This document shows, in pieces, positions 54,045-64,000 of a DNA stretch of 64,000 nucleotides. Under the pieces are notes generated by a model. The model ran no database searches and had not been told where the DNA came from. It was given only the letters and a program-made list of their open reading frames with translations. Positions within the stretch are counted from its first letter, which is position 1; the number at the start of each line of letters is the position of its first letter. This DNA is from Bugulina stolonifera. Lineage: Eukaryota; Bryozoa; Gymnolaemata; Cheilostomatida; Bugulidae. Made by a program: the position numbers and the translations under genes. The DNA is taken from contig OW285190.1 in assembly GCA_935421135.1 (NCBI GenBank), forward strand, positions 11,976,501 through 12,040,500, written 5' to 3'.

Positions 54045-55894
54045 CCTTTACTCATGGTAGGCCTATGTTTGTGGGTTTGTTTGCAGTTGGTGTCAGGCCT
54101 ATTGATTATCAATGCAAACAGTGAATTCTATAAACAACAAACAGTGCAGACTTTAAATGGATTGCTATAGATAATAATTAATAGGGGAATGTAGTTAACA
54201 TAGTTATTTGTATTTGTACCAACAGATAGAAAATTGCTGGGTAACCCTACATGACTATATACCTTAGTTAGGAAATAACACATGGTAAGGGTTGCCAGTA
54301 AAAAGCTATGTACAGTGAGCATAAGATATTGTCTTATCTACAATTTAGCTGCACAACGTATGAAATCCAATGTTCTAAAAACATTTCTTGTACCCTCTGC
54401 ACAAATCTGAAATGTTACAAGTGTTATAATATATACATATGCATTTACAGTACATCTCTAAAGCAGGCAATACAAGACAGACTTATCCATAAAATTGAGC
54501 AAAATTTATTCCAGTCTTGCTATTCACCTCCTGGAATGGTGGACTTCTAAGTAACAGTGTATTGCCACTTGAGAATAGTACCAGCTGGTACAGAGTAGCC
54601 ATGACAACATGTCTAGATTGTCCTGCAGGAGAGCAGACCTGAGTGGCATGTAGGTTGTAACATTGACTTCCAGTTTTTTTTAGCAAGCAGAGCACATTAC
54701 TAAAACTTGCTGCAGATTTCTAACAACATGTGTTGACATCAAAGTATCCCTGTGACTATGGCTTTTACATGCAACTCCAATAATCCAGCATGAGAGACTT
54801 GAGCAGGATGGCCATTGGTATTCCTGTAATACTTTGAGTCACTAAAATTGCCATTGATGTTGTGCGCTATCAATGCATCAGCAGATTGGCTACTGTAGCA
54901 AATCCAGTGAACACATGAGCACTAACATTGTAGGCCTTAGACAACATGTGCTGACCATTATCTTCATACCTCAATTTAGGATTTCTGTAGAACTGGACAA
55001 AACCATCCTACAATATTGATAAGTAAACAAGTGAATGGGTGTGCAACAACTATATTGAATTGACATGTTCACTACTTCACAGATGACTGGCATAATTTGC
55101 TAACACCTGGTGGAAATGCTCACAAGAATTCTTCCTAAATTTCATGTTGAGACAAAATATGTTTTGTTTATTGCTGGGAGCCTTACTTGTGGTAGGTATA
55201 CCGTAACAATAATCAATGAATATAAAATATAAAGAAGAATCCTACTAAGGTATAGCCTATAGGCCTAAGATGATTCAACCATGGGAGAATATTCTGAAGT
55301 AATCCACTGATAAACAGGGATTTCTTTAGGACCTACTCCTACACTAATATAAACTATAAGTTATTGAAATTAGGATAGGATGAAACAATGTCTGCAGGCG
55401 AATCAACTAGGAATAGGTGCCCTTTCGTAAAGGCCAATAACATTCCATACACTACAATATGTCATCACTTACCAGCATCAAATTAATGCAACATAGTCGA
55501 ATTACATTTAACAATAAGTCTGGATGCAACCATAAAATACAATAATTATAATAATAAAAATTGCTTAATTATCAATTATCGAGATTCGTTATCGTATTAC
55601 CATGATATAATATATATATACAGCATATATATAGGCTATATATAATATTTATAGACAAGCTTACTCAGTCAGAAGACTAAGAGGTCTGTTTGCAGCCATT
55701 TTACTATTAGTAGGTTATCACTTACTAACCTGTTTCTGTTAGTATCAATAAGCCCTATATTTTATGAATTAGACATGGGCGTATTTGATATTATAATTAT
55801 TGTTATAGGAACCCAGGAATACAGTTATACAATGAAAACCAATAGAATATAATTTCAACAAGTCTTTCTTTTATTTTCTAATTCGTAAGACAAT
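54045..55894. other. Region between HCF and the Bcl-2-like exon
   Basis: No independent gene is recognised. On the minus strand it should contain the intron, last exon and 3' UTR of the Bcl-2-like gene. A candidate last exon is listed at 54524-54622. The two genes are convergent here. Confidence 0.5.
54524..54622 (-). CDS. Candidate last exon of the Bcl-2-like gene (tail anchor)
   Basis: Reading the minus strand, a pyrimidine-rich acceptor ending CTGCAG precedes a phase-0 frame of 32 codons and a TGA. It joins in frame to the donor at 55918. The encoded tail has a hydrophobic run (MLSWLLCTSWYYSQVAIHCYL, 21 residues long, split here as MLSWLLCTSW and YYSQVAIHCYL) and ends in HHSRR, which resembles a C-terminal membrane anchor with a basic end. 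The hydrophobicity is modest, so this is inference. Confidence 0.3.
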   Translation of the reverse strand, partial: DNLDMLSWLLCTSWYYSQVAIHCYLEVHHSRR

Positions 55895-56482
55895 TCAGGG
55901 TCCATAAATACGACTTACCCATCCGTTATGTTGGTTAATCCAATTAGAATACTTTTCATCTTCAAGATAGGCAGATGTCCACAACAATACATTTTCCACA
56001 ACATCAGTTCTATTACAATCCATAGCTTTGACAGCCAGCATTGAAGAGAAAACGAAGATCCCAATTATTCTTCCCCATTGAATTCCAGTTTCACATGAGA
56101 TGTCAAATATATTGTAGATGACTTCCTTTAAATCGTCACCGTGAATATTAATAGTTCCCGTCATATCTTGGAAGGTTTCTAAATACAATGTATGAAACTC
56201 ATCGCCCATTATCCGAAGTGATTGAGCAACGTCATCGCCGTGGGTTGGCAAGTCAAACTTTTTTAGTAATGTGTGATCAGTCCATTGTTCATATCCAGCT
56301 TTCCTTAGCCTGTGACCAATAAAGTCTATCACTAAATCTGTTGTCAGAGTACCACTCAGCCTGTTATTCATAGTCCCGAGTAGTATTTTAGCTTGAATGA
56401 ACTCGGCAGCACAAAGAGAGATTTGCTGAAAACTGACTACAAGCTGCGGCTTCAGTAGTTTATCTAGAAAGTGAACACTCAT
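55895..56482 (-). CDS. Bcl-2 family protein with BH4, BH3, BH1 and BH2 motifs
   Basis: A continuous frame of about 195 codons starts at the ATG at 56482. Motifs in order: a BH4-like LVIDFIGHRLRKAGY (about residue 50), a BH3-like VAQSLRIMGDEF with the L-x4-GDE pattern, BH1 GIQWGRIIGIFVF and BH2 WINQHNGW. Having all four suggests a pro-survival or Bak-like multidomain member acting at mitochondrial or ER membranes. Right after the BH2 tryptophan the sequence reads GTAAGT (donor 55918-55913), the position of the conserved intron in vertebrate BCL2 and BCL-X. The last six residues before the stop at 55895 are therefore probably intron read-through, and the true C-terminus lies in a later exon. 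The start could also be the internal methionine at about 56371. It is divergent from CCT3. Confidence 0.87.
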   Translation of the reverse strand: MSVHFLDKLLKPQLVVSFQQISLCAAEFIQAKILLGTMNNRLSGTLTTDLVIDFIGHRLRKAGYEQWTDHTLLKKFDLPTHGDDVAQSLRIMGDEFHTLYLETFQDMTGTINIHGDDLKEVIYNIFDISCETGIQWGRIIGIFVFSSMLAVKAMDCNRTDVVENVLLWTSAYLEDEKYSNWINQHNGWVSRIYGP

Positions 56483-56804
56483 CAAACGGTATTGATTATT
56501 AGCATTAGTTCCTCAAGTTACTATTCCAGTCATAGTAGTTTCTCATACTATTCTTTCAAACAATAAAGACCACATCGTTCTACAGGCTTATAAAAATAAC
56601 CAATAGTGAGAGCAGAAAAACCACGTGATCTACACAACATGTCAGTATTTTGCCATTTTAAAAGTATAGAAGCGCATGCATCATTGGCTGACAAATTTTG
56701 CTTCAGAACTTTCTAGAAGACTCTAAGAAGCATTGGCAAAACAGCATTATTTTTCTTTCTCCTATAGAAATATTTTGTTTTTGACTTTTCTGGCGCTCCT
56801 CATT
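56483..56804. promoter_or_regulatory. Shared divergent promoter of the Bcl-2-like gene and CCT3
   Basis: Only 322 bp separate the two ATGs, so one bidirectional promoter is likely. Visible elements are CCAAT (56600-56604), an E-box CACGTG (56622-56627) and a heat-shock element (56706-56718). No TATA box is obvious on the CCT3 side. Confidence 0.65.
56706..56718. promoter_or_regulatory. Perfect three-unit heat-shock element
   Basis: GAActTTCtaGAA matches the HSF binding pattern GAAnnTTCnnGAA at every fixed base, 87 bp upstream of the CCT3 ATG. CCT subunit genes are known HSF targets in other animals. Confidence 0.7.
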
Positions 56805-59800
56805 ATGAATTCAGGAGGACAACCCATCGTTGTTTTAAGTAAGTCCACTGGTCGTGTAATGGTTTATGCTTGATGGCGGTAATAGCAGAATATAACAAGT
56901 TGAATTATACTTTATTTATATATATATTCTTGGGTCGGTGTATTCGTTCGTCCATTGATTTTGATTTGAATGGGTTGAATGGATTGGAACCATTACCATA
57001 CCCGTACTGATCTAAAAATAAAAAAGGCGTTGACTTATTATTATTGTAAAAATATTAACTAAAAGGAAAATATATATATATATGTATTTCTAATCATAAA
57101 ATTCCCACGCTTTTACCTCTTCCGAAGGTCTCAGTGGGAAAATTTAATTAAAAATATTGATATTCATAACCAAACCATACCATAAGTCGAACCAAGGAGT
57201 AAAAGGGGAAGTGGCTTGTCTGTAAAAACTTGTATATAAGTTACTATCACTATGAGACTTCCAGCGTGCAAGTTCAGGTGTAGTGAAAATATGGCCCTGC
57301 AGCAACTATCAGCTCGTTGTCCCATCTTTGATGGCGTTTCACCATAGTGAGAGTCATAGTTCAAATACCGGCAGTTTTCTCTTCTGAACTAGGGTATCAA
57401 TATTGAAGACTTGAGTTACATTTCTCCCAGTAGAGCTAGCTATTTACATAACCAAGTGAAGAAATAAACGGCTGCTCCTGCTTCACCAACTCGGGTTTTC
57501 GCAAAAGTGTTTTTAGCGAATTTTCGCGATATGTCTGATTGCACACACTTTCATATTAGTTTCGGTTTCTTACACAAAATTGATTGTCTTCTTTTTCTCT
57601 AAGCAGCAATCAGCCTGCTCAAGTTTTCACCATGCCATTCTACTTTGACTTTGCGGAAGAGAGCGTTTTTTGCTGTCACTCATAGGGCCCTAGTCAGCTG
57701 TTGTAATGCATAGTGACCAAAAGGTGTAACGCAGGATTGTCGACCATATGTGCTTAGTTATATGGGCTAGTCATTATTTTATAAACTGTAGCTATCTACA
57801 TTTATCGCCATGCAAGATGCTTACAATTGTATTCTATAGATCAAAATACGAAAAGGGAACAGGGACGGAAGGTACAGCTTGGCAATGTGCAAGCTGGGAA
57901 GGTTGGTAGTGTGCAGCTAGAAGTATCATCCTTTTCTCATCAGAAATGCATTTAATTTAAAATGATCTCATATTTGGTTAATCAATGTTGCCCACGGCAT
58001 TGTGTAACTTGTCAATTGAATTTATAATTTACTTGAAATTAGTATTTTGTGGAGTCTTGTGGGTACCAACATATTAATAATTTCTCTTTGGTTATAAATG
58101 GTGCGTAATCCTACAATAATACCTTACGACCCGCAACTATTATAATGAAATGTTTGATAGACCATAGCCGATGTTATTCGAACATGTCTGGGACCAAGAG
58201 CCATGTTAAAAATGTTGATGGACCCTATGGGAGGAATCTGTATGACTAATGATGGAAATGCAATCCTACGTGAGATTACAGTACAACACCCGGCAGCAAA
58301 ATCTCTTATTGAAGTAGCTAGAACACAAGACGAGGAAGTCGGTGATGGTACAACTTCAGTCATAATCTTAGGTATGTTCATAATATACCCACTTCTATGG
58401 TTGTGGTTAGAAGTATATCTTCTAATATAAAAAAGAAATATGAATGACAAATATTGTTGTTGCCGTTCTTATTTTACTAAATCACAGTGTGTAGTTCATG
58501 TTTGATATATTTATGATATTTTAGCCGGTGAGGTTCTGCAGGTATCAGAGTCATTTCTAACACAGAACATGCACCCCACAGTAATCATATCAGCGTACAG
58601 GCAGGCCCTAGAGGACATGCAGGAAATACTCAAAGAGCAAGTCAGGTTAGTTCCGACGACTCCAACCCGTACCTGTACTAAAGACATGTATGCTATTGTA
58701 AATAATATGTTCTGAATGTGCAATTATCATTCATAATTGAGCTTTTCTAGACAAATGAAGCGCCGTCACATTGCTACAATTCTCTTTCCAGTCGTAACTA
58801 TTTTGCATTTCCATTACACCAAGCTGGGCAAACAGCTGAGTTGTTTGAGTTGATATAAACAAACCCTTGGAGAAGATAGCATAACTATGGCCCTACTATG
58901 ATTTGTGTGTTGAATTAGCTGGTGTACACTGTCATATACAATGTAGTTGTATGTATACACTCCATCTTTTAGTATGAAAGTAGACATTAATAACAGAGAA
59001 GATATGTTGAAAATTATCAAAAGCTGTATCGGAACAAAGATCATCAGTAAATGGTCAGATCTAGCCTGTAACATAGCACTAGATGCCGTCTCAACTGTCT
59101 CAATGGAGGAAAATGGTAGAAAGGAAATTGACATCAAAAGATACGCCAAAGTAGAAAAGGTACTGATATCTGCTGTAGTGACAGCCAATGCATTTTATTA
59201 CTATTTTTGCATTATTGTTATTATTTCCTTAGGGTACCACCACACAGCTGGATGTAAACAAGTAGAAAACCTCAAAATTTAGGAATGAACAATAAGTAAT
59301 GCGTGCATGATCTTGAAACAGCCATCAAAGTAATTATAGCTTTCTTGTGTAATTTGAATGAAACACTGGAAATTATTGCAACATGACTGTGGTGTGTCCC
59401 ATTCTATGCTCTATGTTATGGGATTAATGGTTTTTCCAATAGAATATCAATTTTCCGTATTATCATCATCTTTATATTATAATATTGAACTAATGTGGTT
59501 ATCCAAAGTATTGGAGCCCTCTGTATTAGTACATTATGTATGGGTTCATAGTCCAATATGATATTTCCATCAATGACTGCGTAACTACAAATAGCATAGC
59601 TTGGTTTCCAATATCTCATTACTCTTTAGAATAAGGATGGCCTATCGAACCTCACGTGATATAGAGTCACCGCTCATTGTGATGCAATTCTAATCACTAT
59701 TTGCTCAACCACTCAATGGCTTGCTTGCGCAATAACCAATAAAAGCAGTATCATAACAGAGTATTAATGTTACAACATGAAACCTGTCATGTTGGAACAT

Positions 59801-62800
59801 GGTTCACTAAATGGTGTCCACCTCTCCATGGAAGATACATGTATGACTTGTCCATTATGAAATTGATATTATCCAAGTAATATAGTGTACTATGGAATCT
59901 CAATTGGTAATTTTATATTTATAACCAATTTGTTAGACTTGGGGAAACCTTCAACATGCGCTAGTCTATGTTTATGATGGAAATAGATGGCTTGATCTGA
60001 TATTTCCAGTATGGGGCTAATGCTGTAAGCATGTCCTTGTATATTCCAAAGGAATCTGTACTCTCATTTCCATTGATATCGATGAGTGTATGAGTTGTGT
60101 GAATGGCCCGTCGAGGCCTTGGTCTTCAATACTGATCTCATCCACATTGCCCTACAATCTATTATCTTACATGTTGCAGTGTGTATTATATACAAGCTAT
60201 ACATAATAAGTATGTGGTTGTTGATTGTAGATCCCTGGTGGGGCCATAGAAGATTCACGTGTTCTGAGGGGCGTCATGTTGAACAAAGACGTTGTGCATC
60301 CCAAAATGAAGAGGAAAATTGTCAACCCCAGAATCTGCCTTCTCGACTGCAATCTCGAATATAAGAAGGGAGAAAGCCAGACCAATATTGAACTGACTAA
60401 AGAGACAGACTTTGCGTGAGTTATCTCCCCTTACATACCATACGCGATGCCCAAAATTGTTCATCCAAAATGATAAAAGAGGAAATAATTAGTAATATTT
60501 ACAATGACCCTTATCATGCGTGACAATGATGATATGGTAATTGTTTCCTTATGGCAAAATTATTAAAAATATTTTTCATCATAAATACTGGTTTAAAGAT
60601 AGCTTATATCCTCTTGCATTTAGTTATATATTATTATAATAGTATTTTAGTGATTTAACAGTTGATGCTATTTGTGGTTTCATGATGTAAAAACTAAAAA
60701 GTGAGTTTGCATTTTTTCAGAGACCCGCATGGACATGTTGACTATTGGCTCCCTGCAGATAATTTTATGCAATGTTTAAATTAAAGCCAAGTTATTTAGA
60801 GGATGTTCTACTTTAATTAGAATAGTTATAGTATTAATAGTATTTGATGAGCAATATATTTAGCATAAGTAATGTTCATTCGATCAGTAGCACTGTAAGA
60901 CTACTCTGGAGTTACGCTGGTAATGTAAATGTAGTTTATTATGTGTATATGTAGGCTATGCATATTATATTAGGCACATGTATATTTAACCCATCTCTAG
61001 TTATCAGATATCACACTGAGTAATGTACAAGAAGTAACATATGGGTGTGATAACTGACTTCGGGGAAACGTAGATTGCATATATGAGGATTGGAATAATG
61101 CAACATGGCCTTCTTGGTGTCGACATGATTGTGCTCCCGGATATACATGTAAGGTCATCTGGTTCAACCATTCTATTCTACGTCTTACAGCCGTATCCTA
61201 GAACTAGAGGAGGAATACATCAGGCAAGTCTGTGCTGATGTCATAGCTGTGAAACCTGACCTTGTCATCACAGAGAAGGGGGTGTCTGACCTAGCCCAAC
61301 ATTTCCTGTTGAAAGCAGGTCAGTTGCTACAGCCATTTATCCTCATCTGGAGTTGTTTCCTTCTTTAGTACATTAGTTGTCTGTATTAACAACTGTCCTT
61401 CTATTGTTTTCAGGAATTAGCGTTTTGCGTAGAGTACGTAAATCTGATAACAACCGCATTGCGAGGGCTTGTGGCGCTACGATAGTCAATCGAACTGACG
61501 AGTTGAAGGAAGAAGATGTTGGCACAGAGTGTGGGCTGTTTGAAGTGAGGAAGATTGGAGATGAGTAAGTCCCCCAACTACTAACTTGTTAGTTTCCATC
61601 TATGTCATGGGAATTACAATCACAGTGATGTATACCATGCTGGTATGTTGGTTCAAAATCATTTTGTAAAAATATCTGGTCTTCTTTGGAGCAAATGGCC
61701 AAGTCAAGTGTGATTTCTCATGGGGAAGAAGGCAAAAAAGGGAAGATAATACGATTTTGAAATGGTTTATCCATTTGGTTATTGCTATCAAGTTTATTAA
61801 TATTAATTAAATAATAAAGATTTGCATCCTAGCAATATGATGTTGCCAGGAATTTATTAATTACATTTAGTGGAATGATTTTATCAATATATTTGCTGCG
61901 ATGCATTGTGTTGGGGATTATTGAATATATTACCGGGTTGATTTACATAAATTATGTTTCATATTGAACATCAACCTAGAGTTTGTCATATCGTGCAATA
62001 TTATAGTTATTTGTTTGTGAGTTCCTGTAACATTACACCCTTCCCTAACCTGGGCACTATGTCCTTCAAAACAAAGGGCTAATACACTAAGCCATTGATC
62101 TTAGAGCCTGTTCCTGTGGGGTTGGAGCTCAAGCTAATCATTTCCTTTAAATCCTAGTGCCATTCTACTCCAATGCACCACCTCCTGTATAATGTAATAC
62201 ATATAAAAGTGATATATTTTATATTTTCATAAGTGTACACTGGATTAGTCATTGTCCAGGGTTGGTGTCCTTTTCTAGTTCATACTGGTCACCACAGGCC
62301 AAGGGTATTATTATTCTGTTTATTGGTAAACAAACAGTCATTAGCCCTCATCATTAGCCCACCAAAATAGTCATTGAGAGGAAACCATATACTTTACTCT
62401 GCTGTGGTTAGACTGTGACATGACTACCATTCTGCTCATTTGTCTATGTTGTTATTGCCAGTATCAATTATCGTATCTCTGTGTAGCCAGGTAGTTTTTA
62501 TATTTATTTACGAATTATTTGCTCTTTTCTGGCAATGGTCACTAAATCATTATTTACTTTTACAGGTATTTCTCTTACATAGAGGAATGTAAGGATCCCA
62601 AGGCATGTACCATCGTACTGAGAGGAGCAGGCAAAGACTTCCTTATGGAGGTAGAACGTAACCTGCAGGACGCAATGAATGTAGCTCGTAATGTCATGGT
62701 AGACGGCAGGCTGACACCTGGTGGTGGAGCTACCGAGATGGCTGTAGCATGGGTTAGTTATTCCGGAAGGTCAATTGTGTGCATATCAAATTGATCTGGA

Positions 62801-64000
62801 AAACAATATGTGTACAAATGTGAATATAATTGTGTGAAGGCAATGGAATATCAATGTAATATGATAGTTGAGGTATGCTACGTCATGATGAACAGGTAAC
62901 ATTATATGCATACCGATATACATTTGCAAAGCATACATGTGTTTGGTCAGGTTTTTCTAATAGACAAGTATTATAAACGAATTCATAATTGACCGGTGAT
63001 AGACTGTGATGACTGTGATATCCGACTTGTGTTGAGTATGCCTGGTTACCTGTGGAGATGTTTTAATTACTTGTACTTTTATACGTTCCTTTATTGCACC
63101 ATTTCTTCATTATGTTGGTTTGCAATACATTTATGGAATGACAGGTTTAATATTGTATTTGTAGGCCCTGAATGAGAAGGCCAAATCAATCACTGGTGTA
63201 GAGCAATGGCCATACAGAGCTATAGCCAAATCACTCGAGGTCATCCCCAGGACTCTCATACAGAACTGTGGAGCCAACACTATTAGAACAATCACTGCCC
63301 TTAGAGTGAGTCTCTGTTATATCCATGACTGTATATTATTTAGAGTAAATCCAGTCAATAAATCATACATGTACATCTATTGAATACTATAATACACTGT
63401 ATATAATTCTAGTACATAATTATGTAGGTGTGATATCATTAGCTATGGAGTTAATCATAGGAGCATTAATTAGCTGTATTGAGGGCCATTTTTACATCAG
63501 CAATATCCTGTTAGTCTGCATTCTTAGTCTTATGGGGAATTGATGCCGTTTTACACCAATGGAGTAATTAGAATATTTACTAATTAGTTATACATGTATG
63601 ATCATGCTTGTTGATGTTTAATAGTATATTAGCATTTATTTATGGTGATTTCACAAGTTATGTTTAGTACTGATATTTCTATGATTTCTAAGTGTTTGAT
63701 GGGCAACTCTTATCCCTGTTTTAGGCAAAACATGCCACCTCTGGTAATACTACGTGGGGTATTGATGGTGAAAGTGGAAACATTGTCGACATGACAGACT
63801 TTGGTATATGGGAGCCATTCTCAGTCAAGGCACAGGTCTACAAAACAGCTGTTGAGGTGGGTAGCATACATCAGTCATATAATTATATTACATGTACCTG
63901 TATATGCATGTATCACTGCTACTCCTGTTGTTGTGTTTTATTCATCTTAGTAAATATCAAATGCTGACTGGCCCAAGAGGAAAACTGTTTTGAAGGCAAA
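56805..64000 (+). CDS. CCT3: CCT3, T-complex chaperonin gamma subunit (3' end outside window)
   Basis: Eleven in-phase exons encode 513 residues: 56805-56838, 57840-57901, 58161-58371, 58525-58645, 58973-59159, 60231-60415, 61191-61318, 61414-61564, 62566-62752, 63165-63305, 63725-63856. The last donor is at 63857, and only about 30 C-terminal residues should remain beyond the window. This is a group II chaperonin that folds actin and tubulin with ATP in the cytosolic eight-subunit ring. Hallmarks are the equatorial MTNDGNAILRE and the ATP-site GDGTTS (exon 3), SMEENGRKEIDIKRYAKVEK (exon 5), DNNRIARACGA (exon 8), TPGGGATEMAVAW (exon 9) and EQWPYRAIAKSLEVIPRTL (exon 10, one residue approximate). 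Match to animal CCT3 is strong along the whole length. A heat-shock element lies just upstream. Confidence 0.97.

Noticed and set aside
54483..54695. 70-codon minus-strand frame overlapping the candidate Bcl-2 tail exon
   Set aside because: It begins at a non-ATG codon and is in a different frame from the one that joins the Bcl-2 donor.

Overview
This window is animal nuclear DNA: AT-rich, split by many short introns with GT-AG borders, with animal domain families (fibronectin III, sushi/CCP, Bcl-2, HCF-1) and several eukaryotic transposon types. The phylum cannot be fixed from the sequence. A non-bilaterian such as a sponge is a reasonable guess, because the Fn3/CCP genes look like nothing familiar while HCF and CCT3 are very conserved. 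All gene models come from splice-site and phase reading by eye and are not supported by transcripts.

Layout. Positions 1-788 are a 41-bp satellite. Positions 1491-36552 hold a tandem family of three secreted Fn3/CCP genes on the + strand. Gene A (1491-17525) looks broken. Gene B (19909-30219, 23 exons, 1142 aa) looks intact. Gene C (30788-36552, 9 exons, 434 aa) looks intact and short. All share a signal-peptide exon, one sushi-like exon, a variable number of two-exon Fn3 modules, and a C-terminal module of three exons that I cannot assign to a family. A and B also carry HYR-like exons.

Positions 37652-53545 encode a host cell factor (HCF/HCFC1) orthologue in 21 exons (1149 aa): kelch propeller, Fn3, low-complexity middle, C-terminal Fn3 and a basic tail. 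Positions 55895-56482 on the - strand encode a Bcl-2-like protein with BH4, BH3, BH1 and BH2 motifs. It is divergent from CCT3 (+, 56805 to beyond the window end), the gamma subunit of the CCT/TRiC chaperonin. A perfect three-unit heat-shock element lies in the roughly 320-bp gap between them.

Transposons sit in the introns: a 505-bp foldback element, a possible 4.9-kb TTAA-flanked element, a solo LTR, a hAT-type MITE with a perfect 8-bp target duplication and a tRNA-like insert, a dead Tc1/mariner copy, and a family of small hairpin elements present at least a dozen times. Most of the novelty is in the Fn3/CCP cluster: exon-module duplication inside gene B, a pentanucleotide array that replaced half an exon in gene A, and an uncharacterised C-terminal module shared by all three genes.
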